A DNA stretch of 64,000 bases from Parabacteroides distasonis ATCC 8503. Lineage in GTDB: Bacteria; Bacteroidota; Bacteroidia; Bacteroidales; Tannerellaceae. The notes beneath the pieces are model-generated. The model was not told where the DNA came from. It was given only the letters and a program-made list of their open reading frames with translations, and ran no database searches. The translations under genes were made by a program, and so were the position numbers. Shown piece by piece: positions 1 through 8,832 of the stretch; position 1 is the stretch's first letter, and each line of letters begins with the position of its first letter. The stretch is taken from positions 4,156,501 through 4,220,500 of the forward strand of contig NC_009615.1 of the NCBI RefSeq assembly GCF_000012845.1, in the 5' to 3' direction.

Positions 1-81
1 ACGGACAGTCATTTCCGTTATTTCGGGCGATGAGCCGTCGAAAGGCTCCTCATCCATACATTTTTGATATTCAGTTTTCAT
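1..81 (-). CDS. Partial: probable sugar O-acetyltransferase N-terminus
   Basis: Only the first 27 codons are present; the gene runs off the left edge. The translation begins MKTEYQKCMDEEPFDG, which resembles the short N-terminal Mac region (Y-x-K-C/M-x-x-G/E-x-x-F/Y) of maltose/galactoside O-acetyltransferases, hexapeptide-repeat enzymes that acetylate sugars with acetyl-CoA. None of the hexapeptide repeats is inside the window, so the call rests on that short match. A possible -7 element (TAACTTTG on the minus strand) lies at 147-154. Confidence 0.45.
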   Translation of the reverse strand, partial: MKTEYQKCMDEEPFDGSSPEITEMTVR

Positions 82-216
82 GCTTTCAATTCATGTCATT
101 GCAGAGCCATATTCTTGTTTGAGCCAATTTTTACAGCTTGAAGGTACAAAGTTATTAAAAATCGAGAAGAAGACGAACGGATGGAGATCTGTTTTTCTCA
201 ATCTCACTTTTTATAT

Positions 217-224
217 TAACTTTG
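217..224 (+). promoter_or_regulatory. Candidate -7 element of the 243-1063 gene pair
   Basis: TAACTTTG fits the Bacteroidota -7 consensus TAnnTTTG and lies about 20-30 bases upstream of the start codons at 243 and 255. A T-rich stretch about 20 bases further upstream is a weak -33 candidate. The spacing fits transcription of the downstream pair, but a single hexamer-like match is weak evidence. Confidence 0.4.
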
Positions 225-242
225 TTCCAGATAGACTTCTGA

Positions 243-524
243 ATGCGGAAAAAGATGAATCTACATATTGAATTAGATACGAGCCATCCGGCATACGAAT
301 GGCTTGAAAGGCAGGCCGACAAGATCGGTGCGAAAGGACATTTCGGCACTCACGGGCAGCATCACATTGAGCGGGATAAGATGTGTGAGGCCGCCGGCTG
401 TTATGTGATAGAGAACATCCGCATCGCTCCCGGAGAAATCGATGAGATACAAACGATACGTGTTAATTTTGACTTGGCCTACCCTTCGACAGGTAAGCCT
501 TGTACGGTTATTCCTTGGAGTTGA
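243..524 (+). CDS. Small hypothetical protein, first gene of a coupled pair
   Basis: A 93-residue soluble protein with no signal peptide or membrane segment. I do not recognise the family. The middle is rich in histidine and charged residues (GTHGQHHIERDK), followed by AAGCYVIENIRI. The start may be the ATG at 255, which follows a purine-rich GGAAAAAG and gives 89 residues. Its stop codon overlaps the next start as TGATG, so the two are probably translationally coupled. Small size, coupling and an ART-like neighbour would suit an antitoxin or accessory subunit, but the sequence itself gives no direct sign of function. Confidence 0.65.
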   Translation: MRKKMNLHIELDTSHPAYEWLERQADKIGAKGHFGTHGQHHIERDKMCEAAGCYVIENIRIAPGEIDEIQTIRVNFDLAYPSTGKPCTVIPWS

Positions 525-1063
525 TGGACGACAAGTTCCGATACAGGCTATCCGGGAATCAGAAGATTGAGATAGCTCAAAACCTGATTGATATCATGGA
601 AAAAGGCTCGGGGATAACCGAGCAGACCATTACGTTTATTGATAACTGGATTCGTACCGGTCCCGCCGAAAAGGGAAAAGCTTTTTTCGATGTGTGGGAC
701 ATCGTCTTGAGAAACTATCTGCCGACAACCAGACCTGTTCTATTCCGCACGTGCGCAGAAATCGGTAAGGACGGCAAAATAGCAAGTTTTACCGCACGAT
801 TGGAATGCGCAAGAAGATTCGCCAAAGATAATAGTGAATTCCTAATTATATGTGATACAAAAGAAACGCTTATGTGTGAGGAGGAAGTTTATCGGCCGGG
901 GGAGTACGAGCATACGTTCTATCCGCTTGTAGAAGTTTTGAAGAAAGCGGAGTCTTGCGGTGGATGCGGCTTCTCGCAAAGATTGCTGGATGACTATATT
1001 GGCGAGGATGAGTATATCATGAGAATCAACTTAACGGATATACATTGTTTCAAGTGGAAATAA
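524..1063 (+). CDS. Hypothetical protein with ADP-ribosyltransferase-like pattern
   Basis: About 179 residues starting MDDKFRYRL; this ATG overlaps the stop of the upstream gene, so I prefer it over any earlier non-ATG start. No signal peptide or membrane segment. Three motifs occur in the order expected of the R-S-E class of mono-ADP-ribosyltransferases: an Arg after a hydrophobic strand (RPVLFRTC), a Ser-Phe-Thr strand followed by a helix (ASFTARLECARRF), and an acidic ExE turn near the C-terminus (YIGEDEYIMRI). This is pattern-level inference, not a family match. If correct, the protein would transfer ADP-ribose from NAD, possibly as a toxin controlled by the 93-residue partner. It may equally be an unrelated uncharacterised family. 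Confidence 0.6.
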   Translation: MDDKFRYRLSGNQKIEIAQNLIDIMEKGSGITEQTITFIDNWIRTGPAEKGKAFFDVWDIVLRNYLPTTRPVLFRTCAEIGKDGKIASFTARLECARRFAKDNSEFLIICDTKETLMCEEEVYRPGEYEHTFYPLVEVLKKAESCGGCGFSQRLLDDYIGEDEYIMRINLTDIHCFKWK

Positions 1064-1164
1064 GAAAGGGACAATGATATTCCACATTTTAATCGGATTT
1101 TTTAAAAGTTGAAAGAGGTAACGCCACAAGAATACAGAAAACATTTCCTATCTTTGCCACCGAT

Positions 1165-1340
1165 CAAGGTGTAACCGCTATCCGTTCCGGTAGTGGCTAG
1201 TAAAAGGGAATCCGGTGTGAATCCGGAGCTGTACCCGTAGCTGTAAGTCCTTGTAGCCCCGGCAAATCTTGTTGCCACTGCCTATCGGATAGGTGGGAAG
1301 GTAGCCGACAGAGGGTGGACGAGCCAGAAAACCTGCCATG
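1165..1340 (+). promoter_or_regulatory. Cobalamin riboswitch
   Basis: The segment has the conserved core of the cobalamin riboswitch class: a GGGAA...GGTGTGAATCC block near 1206-1224, GCTGTACCCG at 1229-1238, an AGTCC segment, and the B12 box at about 1322-1337 (GCCAGAAAACCTGCC). It lies directly upstream of a btuB-like gene. Adenosylcobalamin binding would sequester the translation start region or cause termination, lowering uptake expression when B12 is plentiful. Core motifs and genomic context agree. Confidence 0.95.
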
Positions 1341-1392
1341 ATCTTGTTATGCGACGTTTCGGGTGAAGACGTTGGTAAACCTAAGAATTATT

Positions 1393-3396
1393 ATGCGAGA
1401 TTTATATCTTATAAGATGTCTGTGCGTTTTTAGCGTATGGTTATTTTCTTTGGGTGTCGCTTTCGGTCAACAGATCGATACGACGGCCTATCACGAGCTT
1501 TCCGGGGTGGAAGTAGTGGAGAAGGTACGTCCGTCGGTTACCCGTGAAGGTACGCCTTTGCAAATTATGGACCGGGCGGGAATCGATCGCTTGGGAGTAC
1601 AAGACCTATCCGAGGCCGTGAAACGCTTCTCGGGAGTTACAGTACAGGATTATGGGGGGATCGGAGGATTGAAAACGGTCTCGGTACGTAGCTTGGGAGC
1701 GAAGCATACCGCCGTCAGTTACGATGGGGTGACGATTACGGATGCGCAAAGCGGGCAAGTCGATATCAGCCGTTTCTCGTTGGATAACGTGGAGATGGTT
1801 TCCTTATCGATCGGACAATCGGATGACATCTTCCAAACGGCAAGGGTGTATGCCTCGGCAGGAGCCTTGAATATACAAACCGGAAAGCCCACGTTTAAAG
1901 ACAAATCGTTTCATACTTATCTTAAGGTTAAGGGAGGTTCCTTCGGACTTTTTAATCCCGTGCTGCATTATGATCAAAAATTAGGAAAGCGTTGGAGCGC
2001 ATCCTTACATGGTGATTTCGTGCGTGCGGATGGGCAATATCCCTATACATTGATTAATGGGGAATTGGAGACGAAAGAGAAGCGTAGAAATAGCGATATC
2101 CATGCTTACCATTTGGAAGGTAATCTATTCGGCGATTTTGGAAGGGGAGGCGAACTTTCCTTTAAGGCGTACTATTTTGATTCGGAGCGGGGACTTCCCG
2201 GTTCTGTTAATTTATATAACAAGAACACTTCTGAACGATTATGGGATAATAACTTTTTCGTGCAATCGGGGTATAAGAATGTTCTTAATGAGAAATTTAC
2301 GCTACGGGCCATGGCTAAGTATAATTATGCTTTTACTCGTTATTTAGATGTAAATGATAAATATGCCGCAGGCGAACAAGTCGACTTGAATACACAGAAT
2401 GAGTATTATGGCTCTGTAGGTTTGCTGTATACTCCTATAAAGTATGTATCGGCGACGTTAACAACGGATTTAACTCGCTCTATGCTGGACAATAATTTTG
2501 TAAACGGACCTAATCCAAAGCGAATGGCCTCTCAATCGGTACTAGCGGTGCAATATAAGAACAGCCGATTCACGGCTACCGGTAGTTTATTGGGAACATA
2601 TATCACTGATAAAGTGGAGCAAGGGGAAAAACCGGATGATAAAAGGCGTTTATCCCCGGCTGTAAGTTTGTCTTGGCGGCCATTCTCGGAAAGTACATTG
2701 CGGATACGTGCCTCTTACAAAGATATATTCCGGGTTCCTACATTTACGGACTTGTATTACCTCCGTATGGGAAATACAAATTTGAAACCGGAAGAAACTT
2801 CCCAATATAATGTAGGGGTAACATGGAGTTCTTCCTGTGGGGATTGGCTGCGGCATTTCAGTATTTCGGCGGATGGATATTATAATACGGTGAAAGATAA
2901 GATCGTGGCTTTACCTACCATGTATGTTTGGAAGATGATGAATATGGGCGAAGTGGATATTAAAGGGGTAGATGTAAATTTATCTACACAATTCCGATTG
3001 CCCTTACGAATGAGCTTGTTTTTGGCTTCCACTTATTCTTTTCAATATGCGGTTGATGTGACAGATCCGGAAGCTAAGAATTATAAGGATCAGATTCCTT
3101 ATACACCTCGTCATTCAGGCACGGTTTCCGTAACCTTGGAAAATCCATGGGTAAATGTCTCTTATATACTGACTGCGGTTGGTGATCGTTATGCATTGCC
3201 GCAAAATATAGATCGGAACAGGATTGATTCTTATATAGAACAGAGTATTTCTATAAATCGAGATTTTCGTTTTCGATATTTCGGTTTGCGTTTGCAAGGT
3301 GAATTGTTAAATCTTACGAACGTGAATTATGATGTTATTCAGTATTATCCCATGCCGGGCCGTTCTTGGCGTTTAAGTGTTTGTTTATCCTATTAG
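1393..3396 (+). CDS. btuB: TonB-dependent outer-membrane cobalamin receptor
   Basis: A 667-residue protein that imports B12 across the outer membrane using TonB energy. The ATG at 1393 gives a clean signal peptide (hydrophobic stretch ending near VAFGQQ); upstream in-frame GTG/TTG codons fall next to the riboswitch and lack one. The plug domain (about residues 35-150) includes GVTVQDYGGIGGLKTVSVR and the following DGVTITDAQSGQ; the rest is a 22-strand-type barrel ending in aromatic-rich strands (WRLSVCLSY). It lacks an N-terminal carboxypeptidase-like extension, as in classical BtuB. Control by the riboswitch and the downstream BtuG/BtuF-like genes support cobalamin or a corrinoid as substrate. 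Confidence 0.92.
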   Translation: MRDLYLIRCLCVFSVWLFSLGVAFGQQIDTTAYHELSGVEVVEKVRPSVTREGTPLQIMDRAGIDRLGVQDLSEAVKRFSGVTVQDYGGIGGLKTVSVRSLGAKHTAVSYDGVTITDAQSGQVDISRFSLDNVEMVSLSIGQSDDIFQTARVYASAGALNIQTGKPTFKDKSFHTYLKVKGGSFGLFNPVLHYDQKLGKRWSASLHGDFVRADGQYPYTLINGELETKEKRRNSDIHAYHLEGNLFGDFGRGGELSFKAYYFDSERGLPGSVNLYNKNTSERLWDNNFFVQSGYKNVLNEKFTLRAMAKYNYAFTRYLDVNDKYAAGEQVDLNTQNEYYGSVGLLYTPIKYVSATLTTDLTRSMLDNNFVNGPNPKRMASQSVLAVQYKNSRFTATGSLLGTYITDKVEQGEKPDDKRRLSPAVSLSWRPFSESTLRIRASYKDIFRVPTFTDLYYLRMGNTNLKPEETSQYNVGVTWSSSCGDWLRHFSISADGYYNTVKDKIVALPTMYVWKMMNMGEVDIKGVDVNLSTQFRLPLRMSLFLASTYSFQYAVDVTDPEAKNYKDQIPYTPRHSGTVSVTLENPWVNVSYILTAVGDRYALPQNIDRNRIDSYIEQSISINRDFRFRYFGLRLQGELLNLTNVNYDVIQYYPMPGRSWRLSVCLSY

Positions 3397-3416
3397 TAAA
3401 CTATAAAAGTAAAGTA

Positions 3417-4781
3417 ATGAAAAAGAGGAATTTATTTTGTGTCTCTGCCTTGTGTGCATTGATGTCTTTCTCGTTTGTCAGCTGTGATGATGACAATGAG
3501 CCTTCACTGAATATACCAAATGTATCTGTAACTAATGTCAGTTTTACGGATGAGAATCCGGAAGCTTTAAAAGTTAGTGGAACCTTAAATTGGACAGCTC
3601 CGTCTTCTGTTGACAATGTAACAAAGTACGTGATTTATGGTTCCTCTGATGGAACCGTTAAAGATATGAAAATTGCGGAGGTAGAAGTTGGAACACATTC
3701 ATATGCTATTACGGATGTCGTAAATATAGGTTATTTATTAGTTATAGCCGCGAATGCGGAAGGTGAGTCTTCTGTTTATGCTTCCGTAAGAGTTATTGAT
3801 TTTGTGAAGGATAGTTCTTTCATGGCTTTATATTTCTTGAATTCGGGCAATATGGGAAATAACAACTCTTCTTTATATATGTACGACATAGAAAAGGATG
3901 AGGTTGTTCCCGATTATTTCTTGGCTCAAAATGGCAGGGGGCTGGGAGATACGGCACAGGATATGATCGTGTATGGCGATAAGATGTATATTGCGGTATA
4001 TGGAGAGTCTACGATAGAAGTGACGGATCTGAAGGCAAAATCCATTAAGCAAGTCAAGACAGAGGGGCAGCCCCGTTATATGGTATCAGAGGGTGGAAAA
4101 GTCTATATTAGCTATTATAATGGATATGTCGCTCGTTTGGATACCGCATCCTTGGAGGTTGAGGCGAAGGTAAAGGTCGGACGGAATCCGGAACAATTGG
4201 CGGTATCTTCTAATAAATTGTTTGTCTCAAACTCCGGAGGTATGGATTACAGTACCGAGGTTGGGTATGATAAAACGGTATCAGTGGTTGATCTGTCTAC
4301 TTTTACAGAGATAAAGAAGTTGGATGTAGTATTGAATCCCACACGGATACAGGCGGATGAGCAAGGAAATGTATATGTGGTTTCTATGGGTAACTATGCG
4401 GATATACCCAATACGGTACAAAAGATAAATACGGAGACTTATGAGGTTACTTCCCTTACGAATTGTCCAAACGCAACGGAGATGGCCTATGAGGATGGCA
4501 AGCTATTTCTGTTCTATGCGCAATGGGGAATGTCTAGCCCTGCATTTTTAACATTTGATACAAAGAGTCAATCTGCGGGAACGAGCTTTATTACAGATGG
4601 AACCTCAATACAGTCCCCTTATTCAATCAGTGCCGTGGGTGGAAATGTCTATGTCGCAGAGTCTGATTATAAGAATAATGGCGATATTTATTGTTTCGGA
4701 GGTGACGGTAAATTGTTCAAGAAGTTTGAGGCCGGTTTAAATCCCATGAAAGTAGTCCTCGCTCAAAAAGATAATATCTAA
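3417..4781 (+). CDS. btuG: BtuG-like B12-binding surface lipoprotein with Fn3-like domain
   Basis: A 454-residue lipoprotein: the signal peptide ends in SFVSC followed by DDDNE, an acidic stretch like the Bacteroides surface-export signal. Residues about 30-125 look like a fibronectin-III or Ig-like domain (LNWTAPSS, TKYVIYGSSDG). The remainder is a YncE/DUF5074-type beta-propeller with repeated blades such as VYGDKMYIAVYGESTIEVTD. In Bacteroides, BtuG is a propeller lipoprotein that sits on BtuB and captures cobalamin with very high affinity; gene order and riboswitch match that model. The N-terminal Fn3-like extension may be unusual. The stop overlaps the next start (TAATG). The gene symbol is by analogy. 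Confidence 0.82.
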   Translation: MKKRNLFCVSALCALMSFSFVSCDDDNEPSLNIPNVSVTNVSFTDENPEALKVSGTLNWTAPSSVDNVTKYVIYGSSDGTVKDMKIAEVEVGTHSYAITDVVNIGYLLVIAANAEGESSVYASVRVIDFVKDSSFMALYFLNSGNMGNNNSSLYMYDIEKDEVVPDYFLAQNGRGLGDTAQDMIVYGDKMYIAVYGESTIEVTDLKAKSIKQVKTEGQPRYMVSEGGKVYISYYNGYVARLDTASLEVEAKVKVGRNPEQLAVSSNKLFVSNSGGMDYSTEVGYDKTVSVVDLSTFTEIKKLDVVLNPTRIQADEQGNVYVVSMGNYADIPNTVQKINTETYEVTSLTNCPNATEMAYEDGKLFLFYAQWGMSSPAFLTFDTKSQSAGTSFITDGTSIQSPYSISAVGGNVYVAESDYKNNGDIYCFGGDGKLFKKFEAGLNPMKVVLAQKDNI

Positions 4782-5899
4782 TGCGATTACTGATTCTCTT
4801 AGGGTTCGCTTTCTGGATGGTGGCATGTACGCCATCCGGAAAGCAAACTTCTTCCAAGGAAGCTCTTTCCTCTGATAGAATTCAATATGCCCAAGGTTTC
4901 ACGGTTCAGCGCTTTGATACCTATACAATGGTGGAAGTTCGTGATCCGTGGGATAGTACTCGTCTGCTTCAACGCTATTTATTGGTAGACCGGACAAAGT
5001 CGGTTCCTGGCGGATTACCCAAAGGGACGATCGTGAAGGTCCCGGTAAAAGATATTGTGGTTTATACTTCTGTTCATGCGGCTATTATTGATCAATTGCA
5101 CGAAATCAATAAGGTTATAGGTGTTTGTGAGCCTCGTTATATGGATACTCCTGCCATACAAGAGGGTATACAGGCCGGAAGAATCGCTGATTTAGGTGAG
5201 GCTACCTCTCCGAATATAGAGAAAATGATAGAGATCGGTGCGGAACTCGTGATAGCTTCCCCGTTTCAGAACAGTAGTTATGGGCCTGTCGAGAAGATAG
5301 GGATACCCATTATCGAAGGAGCCGACTATATGGAGGCATTTCCTTTGGGGCGCACGGAGTGGATTCGCTTTTATGGTTTGCTATTCGGAAAGGAAGAGAT
5401 GGCCGATTCTATATTTAAAGAAACAGAGCAAGCCTATTTGTCCCTAAAGAACTTAACCGTGAATATAGATAAGCGTCCTACTGTTTTGTCGGAGAAAAAG
5501 TTCGGTTCCTCATGGTATATACCGGCTGGAGATAGTTATATGGCCCATCTTTTCGAGGATGCAGGAGCCGATTATATGTTTAAGGATTTACCGGGTGCCG
5601 GAAGTACCCCCTTAGCGTTTGAGACCGTGTTTGATAAAGCGATCCATGCGGATATTTGGCTTGTTAAATATAATCAGTCTTCCGAGATGACCTATAACGA
5701 TTTACGCTCCGAATATACTCCCTACGAGAATTTCGACGCTTTTAAAAAACAACGGATTTATACCTGTAATACAGGGATAGTTCCTTATTACGAGGAATTC
5801 CCATTACATCCGGAATATCTATTGAAAGATTTAATCTGGATTTTCCATCCGGAGCTAGTACCCGGATATTCTCCCCGTTATTTTAGTAAAATGCCCTGA
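4781..5899 (+). CDS. btuF: Cobalamin ABC transporter substrate-binding lipoprotein
   Basis: A 372-residue lipoprotein (MRLLILLGFAFWMVACTPSG) of the periplasmic binding protein family used for vitamin B12 and siderophores. Typical strands are visible: DIVVYTSVHAAIIDQLHEI, then GEATSPNIEKMIEIGAELVIAS, and a C-terminal lobe with TVLSEKKFGSSWYIPAGDS. It would hand corrinoid to an inner-membrane BtuCD transporter; no btuC or btuD lies here, so the permease and ATPase must be elsewhere. It overlaps the btuG-like gene by one base and shares the riboswitch-controlled operon. A siderophore role is possible from the fold alone, but context argues for B12. Confidence 0.87.
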   Translation: MRLLILLGFAFWMVACTPSGKQTSSKEALSSDRIQYAQGFTVQRFDTYTMVEVRDPWDSTRLLQRYLLVDRTKSVPGGLPKGTIVKVPVKDIVVYTSVHAAIIDQLHEINKVIGVCEPRYMDTPAIQEGIQAGRIADLGEATSPNIEKMIEIGAELVIASPFQNSSYGPVEKIGIPIIEGADYMEAFPLGRTEWIRFYGLLFGKEEMADSIFKETEQAYLSLKNLTVNIDKRPTVLSEKKFGSSWYIPAGDSYMAHLFEDAGADYMFKDLPGAGSTPLAFETVFDKAIHADIWLVKYNQSSEMTYNDLRSEYTPYENFDAFKKQRIYTCNTGIVPYYEEFPLHPEYLLKDLIWIFHPELVPGYSPRYFSKMP

Positions 5900-5916
5900 T
5901 TGTCTTAAAGGTTTCA

Positions 5917-5924
5917 TATCTTTG
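5917..5924 (+). promoter_or_regulatory. Candidate -7 element for the FAD/Fe-S oxidase gene
   Basis: TATCTTTG matches the Bacteroidota TAnnTTTG -7 element and lies 38 bases before the start at 5963. I do not see a convincing TTTG at the correct -33 spacing, so this is a half-supported promoter. Confidence 0.4.
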
Positions 5925-5962
5925 TTGAAATGTCGTTACTAGACAAATAAAGGTATTAGACT

Positions 5963-8734
5963 ATGAAGATAAAAAAGGTATATGTTGATGTTTTAACTGC
6001 ATTAGCGAAGGGAACAGATGCCGGGATTTACAGGTTGAATCCCAAACGAGTTGAAATCGTGAGTTGTGAGCAGGATGTAAAACGTGTTCTTGCTGAATGT
6101 GAGAAGACTGGTAAATCTGTAACCTTTAAAGCTGGGGGGACCTCTTTATCCGGCCAGACTATTACAGATTCTGTATTGATGGAAATCAGTCCTGACTATG
6201 GAAAGGTTAAGATTTCAGGAGATGGGAGTTTGGCTAAATTCCCTTGTGGTATAACTGGAGAAGAGGCGAACCGCTGGTTGAAACCTTATGGCCGTAAGCT
6301 AGGGCCTAGCCCTGCCTCCATCAAATCCGCACGTATCGGCGGGATCGTAGCGAATAACTCAAGTGGTTCTAGCTATGGTATTATCCATAACTCCTATAAT
6401 ACGGTCCGGGATATGGAGATTATCTTTGCGGATGGAGCCTTTTTGGATACCTCTTCGTTAGCGAGTCGCAGGGATTTCATGCAAACGCATATAGGCTTAT
6501 TGGAGAAGTTGATGAATTTCCGTTTGGAGATTTTGTTGAATCCAGACATGGAAGACCGGATTCTATCTAAATATGAGTTGAAGAATACCTGCGGTTATGG
6601 AATGAACTCTTTCTTGGATTATACCGATCCATACGATATACTCATGCATTTAATGGTTGGCTCGGAAGGAACCTTAGGGTTTATTTCTTCTGTTACTTTC
6701 GAGACAGTCCCCGATGAGGCTTTAAAAGCTTCCGCCTTGATTTATTTTCCCTCTTTGATGGAGGCGTGCAGAGCCATAGCCCCGTTACGCCAATGCAAAG
6801 TGTCCGCCGCCGAGTTGATGGATAGAAACGCCTTACATGCGGTAGAGGATGAACCGGGGATGCCGGAGATATTACATTCTTTACCCGAGGATGCGGTAGC
6901 GTTGCTGATCGACACGTCTTCTAATTCGGAAGAAGAACTTCAAATCCAATTCCGAGATATAGAGGAGCGGCTAGCAGATATACAGACCTTATATCCGGTA
7001 TCATTTACGACCGATCCGAAGCTTTACGCTACTTATTGGCGGGTACGAAACGGTTTATTTACTTCCGCTGCGGGAAGACGGCCACGGGGGACGGTATCTA
7101 TTATTGAAGATATTGCTTTCCGGGAAGAGGTTTTAGGAGAGGCTTTGGAACAAGTGCGTGGGGTCTTGTCGGATTATGGATACGGAAATGCGGTGATGTG
7201 GGGACATTTATTGGATGGAAACGTTCATTTCACGATTTTTCCGGATATAAACGCACAGGAAGGTATTGATCATTACGCTTCTTTTATGCGTAGCCTTGTA
7301 GATGTGGTACTTTACTACGACGGTAGCTTGAAAGCGGAGCATGGCACGGGACGAAATATGGCTCCATTTGTTAAAGATGAATGGGGTGAGGAGATTTATG
7401 AGTTGATGTGGAAGATCAAAAGGCTCTTTGACCCGGAAAATATATTAAATCCGGGTGTCCTTTTAAATCGGGACCCGGATGTGTTTATAAAGAACTTAAA
7501 GCAAATACCGTTGGCGAATGAGCTGATCGATAAATGCATCGAGTGTGGTTTTTGTGAGATACAATGTCCGTCAAGGCATGTGACATTGACACCCCGGCAA
7601 CGTATCGTGATCTATAGGGAATTATCGGCTTTGGCGGAACAGGGGGAAACAAACTCTAAGCGATATAAAGAACTCAAGAATGCCTTTAACTATAAAGGTA
7701 ACGCTACCTGCGCTACCGATGGCCTATGTGCTACGGCATGTCCGGTTGGCATTAATACCGGTTTATTGATCAAAGAGTTACGGTGGGAAGAGAATGGTAC
7801 CTTGGCGAATGCTATCGCTTCGGGCATCGCCGGGAATATGGGAGTCGTAACGGGTATGCTTCGTCCTTTGCTTAAGTTGCCCCATGTGCTTTCAAAGCTG
7901 GTGGGGTATAATGCATTCGAGAGATTTGCCTCTTTCTTGTTTAAGGCTTCCGCTCGTAAATTCCCGCTTTGGACTCGGCATACACCTTCTGGCGCGTCAA
8001 AGTTCAAGGAACTGACGGGTGTAGAGAATGGGATGGAAATGGTCTATTTCCCCTCTTGTATTACCCGTACGATGGGGACTTCGGCTGATTATGAAGATGT
8101 GGATTTCGTGAGTGTAACGGAACAAACAATCGTTTTGTTGACAAGAGCCGGCTTTACGATTCGTTATCCGGAGAATCTAAGCAAGCTTTGTTGCGGTATG
8201 GCTTTTAGCAGTAAGGGGTTCCGGAAGCAAGCGGCGCAGAAGGCGGAGGAATTGAATGAGGCTCTTTTGCGGGCGAGCGATAACGGCCGATTGCCTATTT
8301 TGTGCGACATGAGCCCTTGCTTGCTGCATATGAGGGAAACCTTGGATAAACGTTTACGATTATATGAACCAGTGGAGTTTATCTATGACTTTATGCGTGA
8401 TCGTCTGAACTTTACTAAGTTGCCGGTTACGGTAGCGGTACACTCTACTTGTAGTACAACGAAGATGGGAGTACAAGACAAGCTGGTGGAACTGGCAGGC
8501 TTATGCGCGAACCGGGTGGTCTCTCCCGCTCAAGTTACTTGTTGCGGTTGGGCGGGCGATCGTGGTTTCTTCTATCCGGAACTAAACGCTTCCGGTCTTC
8601 ATTACTTGAAACCGAACTTGCATGGGGCGACGGAAGGATATAGCAATAGCCGTACGTGCGAGATTGGTTTGACGATGAATAGTGGGATATCCTATAAGTC
8701 GATCGTATATTTAGTGGAAAAGGCTACCCGTTAA
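5963..8734 (+). CDS. FAD-binding and Fe-S oxidoreductase, D-lactate/glycolate type
   Basis: A 923-residue fusion of a GlcD-like flavoprotein and a GlcF-like iron-sulfur protein. FAD_binding_4 covers about residues 25-200 (FKAGGTSLSGQT; GGIVANNSSGSSYG), then the FAD-oxidase C-terminal domain to about 500 (LKAEHGTGRNMAPFVKDEWG; DPENILNPGVLLN). Two 4Fe-4S motifs follow (CIECGFCEIQCP near 522, CATDGLCATACPVG near 582), then two CCG-type motifs (CCGMAFSSKG near 743, CCGWAGDRGF near 859). Such proteins oxidise D-lactate or a related 2-hydroxyacid and pass electrons to the quinone pool. The exact substrate cannot be read from sequence. It stands alone, with a hairpin just downstream. Confidence 0.88.
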   Translation: MKIKKVYVDVLTALAKGTDAGIYRLNPKRVEIVSCEQDVKRVLAECEKTGKSVTFKAGGTSLSGQTITDSVLMEISPDYGKVKISGDGSLAKFPCGITGEEANRWLKPYGRKLGPSPASIKSARIGGIVANNSSGSSYGIIHNSYNTVRDMEIIFADGAFLDTSSLASRRDFMQTHIGLLEKLMNFRLEILLNPDMEDRILSKYELKNTCGYGMNSFLDYTDPYDILMHLMVGSEGTLGFISSVTFETVPDEALKASALIYFPSLMEACRAIAPLRQCKVSAAELMDRNALHAVEDEPGMPEILHSLPEDAVALLIDTSSNSEEELQIQFRDIEERLADIQTLYPVSFTTDPKLYATYWRVRNGLFTSAAGRRPRGTVSIIEDIAFREEVLGEALEQVRGVLSDYGYGNAVMWGHLLDGNVHFTIFPDINAQEGIDHYASFMRSLVDVVLYYDGSLKAEHGTGRNMAPFVKDEWGEEIYELMWKIKRLFDPENILNPGVLLNRDPDVFIKNLKQIPLANELIDKCIECGFCEIQCPSRHVTLTPRQRIVIYRELSALAEQGETNSKRYKELKNAFNYKGNATCATDGLCATACPVGINTGLLIKELRWEENGTLANAIASGIAGNMGVVTGMLRPLLKLPHVLSKLVGYNAFERFASFLFKASARKFPLWTRHTPSGASKFKELTGVENGMEMVYFPSCITRTMGTSADYEDVDFVSVTEQTIVLLTRAGFTIRYPENLSKLCCGMAFSSKGFRKQAAQKAEELNEALLRASDNGRLPILCDMSPCLLHMRETLDKRLRLYEPVEFIYDFMRDRLNFTKLPVTVAVHSTCSTTKMGVQDKLVELAGLCANRVVSPAQVTCCGWAGDRGFFYPELNASGLHYLKPNLHGATEGYSNSRTCEIGLTMNSGISYKSIVYLVEKATR

Positions 8735-8744
8735 AAATCAAAAA

Positions 8745-8773
8745 CCCCGGTTTCGTACAACTGAAACCCGGGG
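8745..8773 (-). terminator. Intrinsic terminator between convergent genes
   Basis: A GC-rich hairpin (CCCCGGTTTC pairing with GAAACCCGGGG, one bulge) lies between the oxidase stop at 8734 and the reductase stop at 8833. Read on the minus strand it is followed by TTTTTGATTTTT, so it best serves the minus-strand gene. On the plus strand only a short CTTTG follows, so two-way function is weaker. Confidence 0.75.
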
Positions 8774-8832
8774 CTTTGTAGTTTGGCATTCGAAATTATA
8801 GGGAGTTTTATTTCATAGATTCTTTATTCATA

